Below, piece by piece: positions 1 through 10,847 of a stretch of DNA of 64,000 bases. The notes under the pieces were generated by a model, which was not told the origin of the DNA, made no database searches, and was given only the letters and a program-made list of their open reading frames with translations. Source of the stretch: Deltaproteobacteria bacterium. Its GTDB lineage: Bacteria > Myxococcota_A > UBA796 > UBA2385. The stretch lies in the NCBI GenBank assembly GCA_016792625.1, contig JAEUKK010000001.1, positions 34,252 through 98,251 on the forward strand, written 5' to 3'. Numbering within the stretch: position 1 is the stretch's first letter; each line of letters begins with the position of its first letter. The translations under genes were made by a program, and so were the position numbers.

Positions 1-659
1 TGGACACGGCGGGCATCCGGCGGCGCGCGCGCATCGACGACCGGCTCGAGTCCTACGCGACCATGCGCGCCATCAAGGCGATCGAGCGCTGCCATGTGAC
101 GCTGCTCGTGATCGACGGCGTGGAGGGCGTCACCGCGCAGGACGCGCGGCTCGCCGCGCTGGTCGCCGACCGCGGGCGGGCCTGCCTCCTCATCGTGAAC
201 CGCTGGGACCTCATCAAGACCGTGCCTGACCGCAACCACGCGGTCGTCGAAGAGGAGCTGCGCCAGTCGCTGCCCCACCTCGACTGGGCGCCGGCGCTGT
301 ACACCTCGGCGCTCACCGCGAAGGGCTGCCACCGCATCCTCCCCTTGGTCGAAGAGGTCTTCCGGGCCTTTGACCAGCGGATCTCGACGGCGCGCCTCAA
401 CGACTGGCTCCGCGCGGCGGTCGCGGCCAACCAGCCGCCGCAGAAGCACCACCACCCGGTGCGGCTCAACTACGCCACGCAGGCCCGGGTGCGGCCGCCG
501 ACCTTCATCCTGTTCAGCAACAGCCCCGAGGCCATCCGGCCGCCGTATCGGCGCTACCTCGAGAACCAGCTCCGCGAGGCGCATGGCTTCGTGGGCACCC
601 CGATCCGCTTGAAGATCCGGCAGAAGCGTCGGCCGGGCGAGAGCAAAGCAGACGACTGA
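1..659 (+). CDS. der: Ribosome-associated GTPase Der (EngA), 3' part
   Basis: Der is a double-GTPase-domain protein needed for assembly of the 50S ribosomal subunit. The window opens inside the second G domain: the reading frame starts at base 3 with the G3 motif DTAGIR. It continues through the G4 motif NRWD (bases 198-209, usual form NKWD) and the G5-like SALTAKG, then the C-terminal KH-like domain with its basic end (KIRQKRRPG). The first G domain and the true start lie upstream of the window. The Arg in NRWD is a conservative change from Lys. The Met at base 63 is only an internal codon. The family assignment is secure from motif order and the KH-like tail. Confidence 0.95.
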   Translation, partial: DTAGIRRRARIDDRLESYATMRAIKAIERCHVTLLVIDGVEGVTAQDARLAALVADRGRACLLIVNRWDLIKTVPDRNHAVVEEELRQSLPHLDWAPALYTSALTAKGCHRILPLVEEVFRAFDQRISTARLNDWLRAAVAANQPPQKHHHPVRLNYATQARVRPPTFILFSNSPEAIRPPYRRYLENQLREAHGFVGTPIRLKIRQKRRPGESKADD

Positions 660-668
660 GGGCGCCAC

Positions 669-690
669 GCGCGGGCTGCAGCGCCCGCGC
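669..690. other. GC-rich stem-loop between der and mutL
   Basis: GCGCGGGC (669-676) pairs perfectly with GCCCGCGC (683-690) around a 6-base loop, 10 bases after the der stop codon. There is no T-run behind it, so it is not a classical intrinsic terminator. It may be an mRNA-stabilising or attenuating hairpin in the 76-base der-mutL gap. In such GC-rich DNA a chance 8-bp stem is also possible. Confidence 0.3.
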
Positions 691-735
691 TGGCGGCGCG
701 TGACGGCTGCGGCGCGGCCCTGACCCCGAGGCCCC

Positions 736-2814
736 ATGATCCGCCTGCTCGATGATGACGTCATCAACCGCATCGCCGCGGGCGAGGTCGTCGAGCGCCC
801 GGCCAGCGTGCTCAAAGAGCTGGTCGAGAACGCGCTGGACGCCGGCGCCCGCCACCTCGCGGTCGCGCTGCGCGGCGGGGGCACCGAGCTGGTGCAGGTC
901 GCCGACGACGGCAGCGGCATGGACCGCAGCGACGCGACGCTCTGCCTCGAGCGCCACGCCACCTCGAAGATCATGCGTTTTGAGGACCTCGACGAGGTCG
1001 GCACCTTGGGCTTCCGCGGCGAGGCCGTGCCCAGCATCGCCGCGGTGAGCCGCTTTGAGCTGCTGACCCGCCTGCGCGGCGCCGACAGCGGCACCCGCGT
1101 GCGGGTCGAGGGCGGCAAGCTGGTCGACGTGGCCGAGGCGGGCGCGCCGGAAGGCACGCGGATCAGCGTGCGGGACCTCTTCTTCAACGTGCCGGCCCGG
1201 CGGAAGTTCCTCCGCACCGAGCCCACCGAGCTCGGCCACTGCGAAGAGGCCCTCCGGCGGATTTTGTTGATCCGGCCCGAGATCTCCGCCGAGCTGCTCG
1301 TGGATGGCCGCGCCCGCCTGCGCGCGCCCCTCGCCGCGGATCGCCTGGAGCGGGCCGCTGCGCTGCTCGGCCCGCCGGGCGCCCAGCTCGTGGCAGTGCA
1401 AGAGCAGCGGGGTGACTACGAGATTGACGCCCTGCTCAGCCCTCTCGAGCACAGCGCCGCCGCGAACCAGGCCCAGCTCTACCTCTACGTCAACGGGCGC
1501 TTCGTCCGCGATGGGCTGCTGCGCAAGGCGGTGACCGAGGCCTACCAGGCGCTGCTCCCGCGGGGGCGCGCGCCGCTGGTTGTGCTTGAGCTGCGCCTCC
1601 CCGCCGAAGAGGTCGACGTCAACGTGCACCCGGCCAAGATCGAGGTGCGCTTCCGCGAGGCCCGCCACGTCATCGAGCGCGTGGCCAGCAGCCTGCACGC
1701 GGGGCTCTCGCGCCTGGGGCACCGCGTCCGCCTGCCGAGCCCCGGCGCGCCCTGGGCCAGCGCGGTCGAGGCGGGGAATCAGCTCCGCCTCGGCCTGCCC
1801 ACCGCAGGGGAGGGGCTTTCGGCGATCAGCGCCGCCATCCTGTCGGGCCCGCAGGGCTCTCAAAGTGACCCGCAGCAACGTGCGAGCAGGGCGCAGTCAG
1901 AGGTTGTGTCGGCGCAGCGAACTGAAACTCGTGCGCAGCCAACAGAGACAGGGGGGCTGATCAGCCTGAGTGAAGCCGAAGAGGGCAACTCATCGCCGTC
2001 GACCCTGCGAAGTGTCCCGCAGCACGTGGATATCATCGCGCAGCGAGCAGATGGCGGCCCGCGCTATTCGGTCCAGGCTTCGCAGCGAACCGAGAGCGAC
2101 ACGCAGCACTCGGCGGTGCGACGGGCGCCTCCGGTGATCGACCCCCGTCCGGCCTGGTCTCGGGCCTGGGCCAGCCCGCCGCGCCCCGCGGCTTTGGTCT
2201 CCGCCGCAGCGCCGGCGCCCGCGCCCGCCCCGTCGGGCAGCGGCCGCTACCAAGACCTCCGGCTCATCGGTCAAGCCTTGGGGCGCTTCGTGCTCGCCGA
2301 AGCGCCGGAGGGGCTGCTCCTGATTGACCAGCAGGCGCTGTCTTTGGCGCTGGTCCGCGCCCAGCTTGAGCCGCCCTCCGCTAGCCCGGGGCGCGCGCTG
2401 CTCAGCCCGCGGGTGGTCGAGCTGGACCCGGCCGCCCTCCACCGCTTTGCGGCGCTGGCGCCCGCCCTGGCCGCGCTCGGCGTGGTCGCAGAGGACTTTG
2501 GCCCCTCCGCCCTGATCCTCAAGCAGCTGCCGCTGGCGTTGAGCGCCGCTGACCCCGACGCCCTGCTGCCCGCCTTGCTCCGCGGGCCGAGCCTGCCCGG
2601 TGAGCCCGGTGGCCCCGGGCTCCGCGCGGCGCTGATCGAGCGGCTGTCTGCGCTCGCGGTGCCTGCCGAGCAGCAGCGCTCGCTCTACGAGCTGCGCGAG
2701 CTCCTCAAGCGTGTGGACGCCGTCCTCGCGGTGCCACCGCTCGAAGACACCGCCCGCTGCCGCTTGCTCACCGCGGCCGAGCTCGAGCGTTTGGTGCGCG
2801 GGGGGCGCCCATGA
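736..2814 (+). CDS. mutL: DNA mismatch repair protein MutL
   Basis: MutL is the ATP-driven matchmaker of mismatch repair. The 692-aa protein has the N-terminal GHKL ATPase domain (about residues 1-330): KELVENALDAGA with the catalytic Glu28 and Mg-binding Asn32, DDGSGMD, and GFRGEAV. A long low-complexity linker (about 370-500) has clearly lower G+C than its surroundings and recurring AQRTET/SQRTES-like elements. A C-terminal dimerisation domain follows. In that domain the endonuclease motif DQHA(X)2E(X)4E reads DQQALSLALVRA (from residue 531), so both acidic residues are gone. This should be a non-nicking MutL, or one with a decayed C-terminal site. ATGA overlap with miaA gives tight coupling. 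Confidence 0.96.
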   Translation: MIRLLDDDVINRIAAGEVVERPASVLKELVENALDAGARHLAVALRGGGTELVQVADDGSGMDRSDATLCLERHATSKIMRFEDLDEVGTLGFRGEAVPSIAAVSRFELLTRLRGADSGTRVRVEGGKLVDVAEAGAPEGTRISVRDLFFNVPARRKFLRTEPTELGHCEEALRRILLIRPEISAELLVDGRARLRAPLAADRLERAAALLGPPGAQLVAVQEQRGDYEIDALLSPLEHSAAANQAQLYLYVNGRFVRDGLLRKAVTEAYQALLPRGRAPLVVLELRLPAEEVDVNVHPAKIEVRFREARHVIERVASSLHAGLSRLGHRVRLPSPGAPWASAVEAGNQLRLGLPTAGEGLSAISAAILSGPQGSQSDPQQRASRAQSEVVSAQRTETRAQPTETGGLISLSEAEEGNSSPSTLRSVPQHVDIIAQRADGGPRYSVQASQRTESDTQHSAVRRAPPVIDPRPAWSRAWASPPRPAALVSAAAPAPAPAPSGSGRYQDLRLIGQALGRFVLAEAPEGLLLIDQQALSLALVRAQLEPPSASPGRALLSPRVVELDPAALHRFAALAPALAALGVVAEDFGPSALILKQLPLALSAADPDALLPALLRGPSLPGEPGGPGLRAALIERLSALAVPAEQQRSLYELRELLKRVDAVLAVPPLEDTARCRLLTAAELERLVRGGRP

Positions 2815-3701
2815 GCGGCGAGGGCCCGCCCATCCTGATCCTCGGAGGCCCGACCGCCAGCGGGAAAAGCGCGCTGGCCGTCGATCTGGCCGAGGCTTGG
2901 GGCGGTGTTGTGGTCTCGGCCGACGCGATGACCGTCTACCGCGGCCTCGACGTGGGCACGGCCAAGCCCAGCGCCGCGGACCGCGCGCGGGCCCCCCACC
3001 GCGGCCTCGACCTCCGCGATCCGCACGAGGACTTCAACGTCGCCGACTTCCTCGCCGAGGTCGAGGCGGCGCGGGCCACCGGCCAGCCGGTGATCGTCGC
3101 GGGTGGGACGCCGTTTTGGCTCGCCGCCCTGGTCCGGCCCTTGGCCCGGCTGCCTGAGCCCGACCCCCTCATACGGGCCGAGATTGAGCAGATCGATGAT
3201 CTGCACGGCGCTCTCGCCGCGGTCGATCCAGAGAGCGCCGCGCGCCTTCACCCGCACGACCGGGTGCGGCTGGTGCGGGCGCTCGAGGTCTTCCGCCTCA
3301 CTGGCGCGCCCATGTCGGCGGTGCACGCGGCGGGCGCCGGCCGGCCTCCGGTCCCTCACCGCCTCGTGTGGTTGGACCGCGACGACCTGCAGGCCCGCAT
3401 CGGCGCGCGCCTCGACCAGATGCTGGCCGGCGACTACCTCGGCGAGCTGCGCCGGGCGCTGAACGCAGGGGTGCCACCGACCTGTAAGCCACTGAAGTCC
3501 TTCGCCTATGTGCACCTCGTCGCGCACCTGCACGAGGGCCTCGCCTGGGATGAAGCGCTCCGCTGCACCCGCCGAGACACGTGGCGCCTGGCCCGCAAGC
3601 AGCGGACCTGGGCCCGCGGGATGGGGTGGGCGGCGGCGCCCGTCGAGGCCGGATGGGCCGCCGCAGAGGCCACCTTCGGCCCGCGCCCGGCGGCGCGATG
3701 A
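2811..3701 (+). CDS. miaA: tRNA dimethylallyltransferase MiaA
   Basis: Transfers a dimethylallyl group to N6 of A37 in tRNAs that read UNN codons. The 296-aa protein begins with the P-loop GGPTASGKSAL, followed by the family's YRGLDVGTAKP segment and DLRDPHEDFNVADF. The Asp before VYRGLD is kept, although the usual DSMQVYRG reads DAMTVYRG. It overlaps mutL by 4 bases (ATGA), the mutL-miaA order seen in many Proteobacteria, and overlaps the next gene by 4 bases. Length is normal for the family (about 300-320). Confidence 0.95.
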   Translation: MSGEGPPILILGGPTASGKSALAVDLAEAWGGVVVSADAMTVYRGLDVGTAKPSAADRARAPHRGLDLRDPHEDFNVADFLAEVEAARATGQPVIVAGGTPFWLAALVRPLARLPEPDPLIRAEIEQIDDLHGALAAVDPESAARLHPHDRVRLVRALEVFRLTGAPMSAVHAAGAGRPPVPHRLVWLDRDDLQARIGARLDQMLAGDYLGELRRALNAGVPPTCKPLKSFAYVHLVAHLHEGLAWDEALRCTRRDTWRLARKQRTWARGMGWAAAPVEAGWAAAEATFGPRPAAR

Positions 3702-4405
3702 GCCTCCGGGACTGGCTCTGGCGGCTGCCCGCGGGCGCCTTGGCGTTGACGATGGTGGTCGCGGGCCCTCCAGGGCGGTGGGGCGCCGCGACCTGGGCCG
3801 ATGAGCTGCTACCCGGCCGGGCGGTGCGCACCCTGGAGATCGACGTCGAGCGCGGCGACGTGACGCTGCTGCTCGGCCCCGTGGTGCGGATCCGCCGCTC
3901 CGCGCCCGCGTGGGCGAGCGCCCTCGACCTGCGCCACCACCTCGACGCAGGCCAGCTCCGGCTGTGGGCCCGCTGCCGGGTGCCCAGCGACTGCCCGGTG
4001 ACCCACGTGATCACCGCGCCAGAGCACACCTTGGTGCGCGTCCGCATGGGGCAGGGCACGCTCCGCGCCGTCGGCGTGGCGCAGCTGGACGCGCAGATCA
4101 GCCGCGGCGACGCGATCGTGAGCGATCCGCGCGACCTGCGGCTGGCCGTGGGCAGCGGGCAGGTGCGCCTGTCGGCCCGCGCCCCGGTGCGCGTCGAGGT
4201 CAGCGTCTCAGAGGGCGATGTCGACGCCGCGCTCCCCGCCGACACGACGGCGATGGGTCTGGTGGGCCGCGCGCTCGCGCTCGAGGGTGTGCAGCTGAAG
4301 GGCGCGCAGCCCGCTGATCCGGCGATTCGGCTGGCCGCGCCGGGCGGGCGGGTGCAGGTCGTCGGCCTGCAGCCCACCACCGCCCCCCAACCCGCGCCGT
4401 GGTAG
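3698..4405 (+). CDS. Secreted beta-repeat protein, DUF4097-like
   Basis: A 235-aa protein whose start is set by the ATGA overlap with miaA, after which an N-terminal hydrophobic stretch (ALALTMVVAG) and a likely signal peptidase site near residue 30 follow. The mature part alternates short beta-type segments (LEIDVERGDVTLLLG, AVGSGQVRLSARAPVRVEV, VSEGDVDAAL). This matches the right-handed beta-helix pattern of DUF4097-type putative adhesins. No catalytic motif is visible. The function is unknown; probably periplasmic or envelope-associated. The family call rests on pattern only. Confidence 0.6.
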   Translation: MSLRDWLWRLPAGALALTMVVAGPPGRWGAATWADELLPGRAVRTLEIDVERGDVTLLLGPVVRIRRSAPAWASALDLRHHLDAGQLRLWARCRVPSDCPVTHVITAPEHTLVRVRMGQGTLRAVGVAQLDAQISRGDAIVSDPRDLRLAVGSGQVRLSARAPVRVEVSVSEGDVDAALPADTTAMGLVGRALALEGVQLKGAQPADPAIRLAAPGGRVQVVGLQPTTAPQPAPW

Positions 4406-4490
4406 CGGTCCGGGTGATAGGCTCTGGGGTTGGGGCCGCCCGCAGCGGCCCCGCCGTTGGGGAGCGCGGCCGCGCCGCGTGGAGGTGAAG

Positions 4491-5528
4491 ATGCTCTGGC
4501 GCACCATTCTCGGTCGACCCGCGCACATGCGCGCGCTGCGCTGCGCCGCGCTGGTCCTCGGGTTGGGGCTGGCCCTGGCCGCCGCCCCCGCCCAGGCGGG
4601 CGTGAACGAAGACCTCAGCACCGCACGGGCCGCGCTGGTGGCGGGCGACGCCAAGGCCGCCCTCGCTGCGCTTCAGTCTGCCCAGGCCGCCGCCCAGAGC
4701 TCGACCGAGCTCGTGCCGAACCGGCAGCTGGCGCAGATCTTCTACCTCCGCGGCGTGGCGCTGCGGCTGAACGGCGACAAAGAGGCGGGCAACGCCGAGT
4801 GGCGCCAAGCGCTGGTGATCCACAACCAGCACGAGTGGGACGGGGCCCTCATCGCAGACAACGAGGTGCGCGACTTTTTCGAGGCCCTGCGCTCAGAGGT
4901 GCGCGGCCGGCCCAAGGTCGACGCCCTCGTGCCGGCCCAGGTCGGCGCGGCCAAGCTGTTCATCGATGGCGAGCGTGCAGAGGCCGGCCAAAAGGTGCTG
5001 GAGGGGCTGCACCTCAGCCAGGTCGCCTGCCCAGAAGACGTGGTCTACGGCCAGTGGACGCGCTTCGACAAAAAGACCAAGTGGTTGAAGCTCTGCCCGA
5101 AGGGCGTCGACACCACCGTCGTGGTCGCCGCCGCCGAGGACGACTTCGGCATGCCCAATTTCGGCGATGAGCCCGCCGAGCCGGCGGTGGCTGCGACCGA
5201 CCCGAAGGCGGGTGACCCCAAAGGTGGGGACCCCAAGGCAGGTGAGGGCGGCGAGCCCTTGTCTATGCCCGAGGGTGGGGGTGAGAAGCTCATCGGGCCC
5301 CGTCGGGTGAGCTGGCCCCTGGTGGCGGCAGGCGGCGGGACGCTGCTCGCTTCGGGCGCGACCCTGCTCGTGGCCAACGCCCGCAACAACGCCTTCTATT
5401 CAGACACCTACACCGATGTGGCCGCAATGGAGCAGGCCCAGGCGCGCACCAACCGCGCGGGCTACCTCGGCTACAGCCTCGGCGGCGTGGGCGTCGCGCT
5501 CTGCGCCGCCGCCGTCATCCCCTGGTAG
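4491..5528 (+). CDS. Envelope protein with signal peptide, PEGA-like domain and C-terminal membrane segments
   Basis: 345 aa from the ATG at 4491, chosen because GGAGGT (4481-4486) sits just upstream; an in-frame GTG at 4479 lies inside that ribosome-binding site. Order: signal peptide ending near AQAG; a helical repeat-like part (about 40-120) resembling TPR; a beta domain around AAKLFIDGERAEAGQKVL and GLHLSQVACPED that resembles PEGA domains; an acidic, Gly/Pro/Lys-rich linker with repeats of the type DPKAGDPKGGDPKAG; then two hydrophobic segments (VAAGGGTLLASGATLLVA and GYLGYSLGGVGVALC). Probably an inner-membrane-anchored envelope protein. The role is unknown. It is followed 53 bases later by accA. 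Confidence 0.65.
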   Translation: MLWRTILGRPAHMRALRCAALVLGLGLALAAAPAQAGVNEDLSTARAALVAGDAKAALAALQSAQAAAQSSTELVPNRQLAQIFYLRGVALRLNGDKEAGNAEWRQALVIHNQHEWDGALIADNEVRDFFEALRSEVRGRPKVDALVPAQVGAAKLFIDGERAEAGQKVLEGLHLSQVACPEDVVYGQWTRFDKKTKWLKLCPKGVDTTVVVAAAEDDFGMPNFGDEPAEPAVAATDPKAGDPKGGDPKAGEGGEPLSMPEGGGEKLIGPRRVSWPLVAAGGGTLLASGATLLVANARNNAFYSDTYTDVAAMEQAQARTNRAGYLGYSLGGVGVALCAAAVIPW

Positions 5529-5581
5529 CGGCTTCGCCGCGCCCCTCGCCGCTCCTACGCCGCTCCTACGGAGGACTCCGC

Positions 5582-6589
5582 ATGGACACCGTGCTCGAGT
5601 TCGAGCGCCCCATCATCGAGCTCAAGAAGCGGGTCGAGTCCCTCCGCGAGATCGAGCGAGAGACGGGCGCCGACCTCTCTGCCAGCATCGAGCAGCTCGG
5701 CCGCCAAGCCGATCAGCTGCAGCGCAGCATCTTCGACCAGCTGACCCCCTGGCAGCGCACGCAGCTGAGCCGCCACCCCAGCCGGCCCTACACCCTCGAC
5801 TACGTCGACGGCCTGTTCACCGACTGGATGGAGCTGCACGGGGATCGCGCAGGGCACGATGATCAGGCCATCGTCGGCGGCCTGTGCCGCCTCGATGGGC
5901 GGCCGGTTGTGGTCATCGGCCACCAAAAGGGCCGGAACACCCGCGAGAACCTTAAGCGGAACTTCGGGATGCCACGCCCCGACGGCTACCGCAAGGCGCT
6001 GCGCTTGATGAGGCTGGCCGAGCGTTTTGGCCGCCCGATCATCACCTTCATCGACACCCCGGGGGCCTACCCGGGCATCGACGCCGAGGAGCGCGGCCAG
6101 GCTGAGGCTATCGCCAAAAACATCATGGACATGTCCTACCTCCGCGTGCCGGTGGTGGCGGTCGTGATCGGCGAAGGCGGCAGCGGCGGCGCCTTGGCGC
6201 TCGGCGTGGCCAACCGCGTGCTGATGCTCGAGAACAGCACCTACAGCGTGATCTCGCCCGAGGGCTGCGCCGCCATCCTCTGGCGTGACCGGGCTGAGGG
6301 CCCGCGCGCCGCCGAGGCCCTCCGCATCACCGCCGGGGACTGCCTGCGCCTGCGGGTCGTCGACGAGGTCATCCCCGAGCCGACGGGCGGCGCGCACCGC
6401 GATCACCCCGGGGTCATCGCGGCGGTCGGCGCGGCGCTGCGCCACCACCTCGGCGCGCTGGCCGGGCTCAGCCCCGAGGCGCTCCAAGATGACCGCTACG
6501 ACCGCTTCCGCGGCCTCGGCGCGGTCACCGAGCCGCCACCGCTCACGATGCCCCTGCTCGAGGGCGCGGCCGAGCCGCCGTCGGCATGA
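5582..6589 (+). CDS. accA: Acetyl-CoA carboxylase carboxyltransferase subunit alpha
   Basis: AccA pairs with AccD to move CO2 from carboxybiotin to acetyl-CoA, giving malonyl-CoA for fatty-acid synthesis. The 335-aa protein shows the N-terminal LEFERPI start, the family's LDYVDGLFTDWMELHGDR segment, the crotonase-fold core with FIDTPGAYPGIDAEERGQ, and the oxyanion-type glycines GEGGSGGALALG. The end is slightly longer than E. coli AccA (319 aa). A good Shine-Dalgarno (GGAGG, 5571-5575) precedes the ATG. accD is not in the window. It overlaps aroA by ATGA. Confidence 0.96.
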   Translation: MDTVLEFERPIIELKKRVESLREIERETGADLSASIEQLGRQADQLQRSIFDQLTPWQRTQLSRHPSRPYTLDYVDGLFTDWMELHGDRAGHDDQAIVGGLCRLDGRPVVVIGHQKGRNTRENLKRNFGMPRPDGYRKALRLMRLAERFGRPIITFIDTPGAYPGIDAEERGQAEAIAKNIMDMSYLRVPVVAVVIGEGGSGGALALGVANRVLMLENSTYSVISPEGCAAILWRDRAEGPRAAEALRITAGDCLRLRVVDEVIPEPTGGAHRDHPGVIAAVGAALRHHLGALAGLSPEALQDDRYDRFRGLGAVTEPPPLTMPLLEGAAEPPSA

Positions 6590-7899
6590 GCGCGGCGCCC
6601 CGCCGGCTCGGCGCGACCGGCGCGCTGCGCGGCGTGGTCGAGCTGCCGGGTGACAAGTCGATCAGCCACCGGGCGCTGTTGTTCAACGCGCTGGCGACGG
6701 GCACGGCCGAGCTGAGCGGGGTGCTCGACGCCGGCGACACCCGCAGCACGCTGCGCTGCTTGCGGGCGCTGGGCGTCATCATCGAAGAGCGCGGGCCGGG
6801 GCGCTTTCGGGTGCAGGGCCGCGCGGGGGCGCTGCAAGAGCCCGAAGACGTGCTCGACTGCGGCAACTCGGGCACGACCATGCGCACGCTGCTCGGGCTG
6901 CTGGCGGGGCAGCCCCTCCACGCCTGCCTGACGGGGGACGCGAGCCTTCGTCGACGCCCGATGGGCAGGGTGACCCGCCCCCTGCGCGGGCTGGGCGCGC
7001 AGATCGACGGCGCAGGTGCGGGGGAGCGGGCGCCGCTCTCCATCCGCGGCGGCGTGGTGCACAACCGGCAGATCGAGAGCGACGTGGCCAGCGCCCAGGT
7101 CAAGACCGCGCTGCTGCTCGCCGGTCTGCAGGGCGAGGGGCGCCTGAGGCTCAGCATCCCCGACAGTCGCGACCACTCCGAGCGCATGCTCCGCGCGATG
7201 GGGGTGGAGCTCGAGGCGGTGCCCGGGCGCCTCAGCTTGGTCGGCGGGCAGTCGCTGCGCGCGATCGACGTGGTGGTGCCTGGTGACGTCTCTTCCGCCA
7301 CCTTCTGGCTGGTCGCGGCGAGCATCACCCCCGGCAGCGACCTGCTGCTGCGCGGCTGCGGGCTGAACCCCTCTCGGTGCGGCGCGCTCGACCTCCTGCG
7401 GCGGATGGGCGCCGACATTGACGTGCTCAACGCGCGCGAGGTGGCCGGAGAGCCGGTGGGCGACCTCGTCGTGCGGTCCGCGCCGCTGCGCGGGGTCGAG
7501 GTGGGCGGCGCGGAGATCCCGCGGCTCATCGACGAGATCCCCGTGCTGGCCGTGGCCGCGGCGGTCGCCGCGGGGCCGACCACCTTCCGGGACGCCGCCG
7601 AGCTGCGCCACAAAGAGTCCGACCGGGTGAGCTCGACCCTGGCCCTGCTTCGTACCTTGGGGGTCGCGGCGGCAGAGCTGCCCGATGGCCTCGTGGTCCC
7701 GGGGGGCGCACGCCTGCGCGGCGGCGAGGTTGATCCGCGCGGTGACCACCGCCTCGCGCTCTCCGCCGCGGTCGCCGCCTGCGCGGCCGAGGGTGAGATC
7801 GTGATCACTGACCCTGACGTTGCCTCCGTCTCTTATCCGAGCTTCTGGTCCGACCTGGCCGCCGTCCAGGGCGCCGCGGACCACCCGAGTGCCTCATGA
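6586..7899 (+). CDS. aroA: 3-phosphoshikimate 1-carboxyvinyltransferase (EPSP synthase)
   Basis: Sixth step of the shikimate pathway: phosphoenolpyruvate plus shikimate-3-phosphate gives EPSP. The 437-aa protein has the classical motifs GDKSISHRAL (phosphate-binding Lys/Ser), DCGNSGTTMRTL, RRRPMGRV and the C-terminal HKESDRVSS. Start is fixed by the ATGA overlap with accA. It again overlaps cmk by ATGA, so accA-aroA-cmk look like one transcript. Confidence 0.96.
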   Translation: MSAAPRRLGATGALRGVVELPGDKSISHRALLFNALATGTAELSGVLDAGDTRSTLRCLRALGVIIEERGPGRFRVQGRAGALQEPEDVLDCGNSGTTMRTLLGLLAGQPLHACLTGDASLRRRPMGRVTRPLRGLGAQIDGAGAGERAPLSIRGGVVHNRQIESDVASAQVKTALLLAGLQGEGRLRLSIPDSRDHSERMLRAMGVELEAVPGRLSLVGGQSLRAIDVVVPGDVSSATFWLVAASITPGSDLLLRGCGLNPSRCGALDLLRRMGADIDVLNAREVAGEPVGDLVVRSAPLRGVEVGGAEIPRLIDEIPVLAVAAAVAAGPTTFRDAAELRHKESDRVSSTLALLRTLGVAAAELPDGLVVPGGARLRGGEVDPRGDHRLALSAAVAACAAEGEIVITDPDVASVSYPSFWSDLAAVQGAADHPSAS

Positions 7900-8582
7900 G
7901 CAGCCCCGCGACCCCCCGCCGCATCGCCATCGCCATCGACGGCCCCGCCTCAAGCGGGAAGGGGACGATGGCGCGACTCTTGGCCCAGGAGCTGGGCTAT
8001 TCTTATGTCGACACAGGCGCGCTGTACCGCGTGGTCGGGCTACGGGCGCTGGGCGCCGGCCTCGATCTCGGGGACGGTGAGTCGGTCGGCGCGCTGGCCC
8101 GCGCCCTGCGCCTGCACTTTGGGTGGAGCGAGCGGGGGCTGCGGGTCTTCGAGGGCGAAGATGACCTCAGCGACGCCATTCGCAACGAGAGGGTGGGGCG
8201 CGCAGCCTCGGACGTCGCGGTCCTGCCCGCGGTCCGGGCGGCGCTGTTGGGCTTGCAGCGCGCGCTCGGGGCCGCAGGCGGCGTGGTGGTCGACGGGCGC
8301 GACATCGGCACCGTGGTCCTCCCCGACGCCGCGCTGAAGGTCTACCTCGACGCCGATCCGGCCGAGCGGGCCCGCCGTCGGGCGACTGAGCTGCGGGCGA
8401 AGGGTCAGGATGCTGACGAGCAGGCGATCTTCGACGAGCTCGTCGCCCGCGACGCCCAAGATGCCGGGCGCGCCCACGCGCCGCTCTGCCAAGCCGCTGA
8501 CGCCGTTCGGGTCGACAGCACCGGCCGCACCCCCGCCGCGGTGCTGGCCGAGCTGGTCGCGCTCGCCCGCGCGCGCATGTGA
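7896..8582 (+). CDS. cmk: Cytidylate kinase
   Basis: Phosphorylates CMP and dCMP with ATP. 228 aa, with P-loop IDGPASSGKGTMAR, the SYVDTGALYR substrate segment, the DGRDIGTVVLPDA motif and the lid region RARRRATELRAKG. The order aroA-cmk-rpsA is the one found in many Proteobacteria. It overlaps aroA by 4 bases. It is followed by 292 bases without a gene before rpsA. Confidence 0.95.
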   Translation: MSSPATPRRIAIAIDGPASSGKGTMARLLAQELGYSYVDTGALYRVVGLRALGAGLDLGDGESVGALARALRLHFGWSERGLRVFEGEDDLSDAIRNERVGRAASDVAVLPAVRAALLGLQRALGAAGGVVVDGRDIGTVVLPDAALKVYLDADPAERARRRATELRAKGQDADEQAIFDELVARDAQDAGRAHAPLCQAADAVRVDSTGRTPAAVLAELVALARARM

Positions 8583-8874
8583 GCGTCCGCGCGCCTTGGC
8601 TGCGCGGCCCTGCGCGCTTGCCCCGCCGCGATCCACCGACTAAGAGCGCGGGTCCCGCATCCTCGCCCCCTTGGGGGTGACCACACCGTCGCTCCGGCCG
8701 GAGCGCCCGCAAGTTCGCGGGCCGCGTGTGGGGTGCACGCAGGGGCCCCGGTGCGACCGCGATGGGACGCGGCCACTGAGTCGGCGTCGAGGTGGGCTCG
8801 AGCGCCGCGGTCTGTTCTCCCACCCGGTTTCCACCCGTCGCGGGCCCAAGGCCCCGACCCGAGGCATTCACTTC

Positions 8875-10623
<1,749 letters not shown>

Positions 10624-10653
10624 GCACCTCGGGCTTCGGCCCGGTCGCCAGCG

Positions 10654-10693
10654 CCGCCCCGGGGGGATCTCCCTTCGGGGCGGTCGCTGTTTT
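10654..10693 (+). terminator. Possible intrinsic terminator after rpsA
   Basis: CCGCCCCG (10654-10661) pairs with CGGGGCGG (10676-10683) and is followed by a short T-run (TTTT at 10690-10693). A smaller UUCG-tetraloop hairpin (CGGGC-TTCG-GCCCG, 10630-10643) precedes it. The T-run is weak, so this may be only a partial terminator or a 3' stabiliser. Confidence 0.4.
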
Positions 10694-10847
10694 GGGCGCG
10701 GAGCTCCGCGCGCGACCTGCAGCCCAGCGGGGAAGAAACCGCCGGCTTTGGCGTGCAGCAGACCCTTCTCCACATCCGGGCCGGAGCGCTCCCCCCGGGT
10801 TAGTCCGCCGCCATCGGGCGCCTCCGCCCACCCGCATTGGAGATCCC

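Noticed and set aside
8671..8874. N-terminal extension of S1 to base 8671
   Set aside because: The upstream translation is Arg/Pro-rich without S1 similarity, and the methionine at 8875 begins a normal S1 N-terminus.
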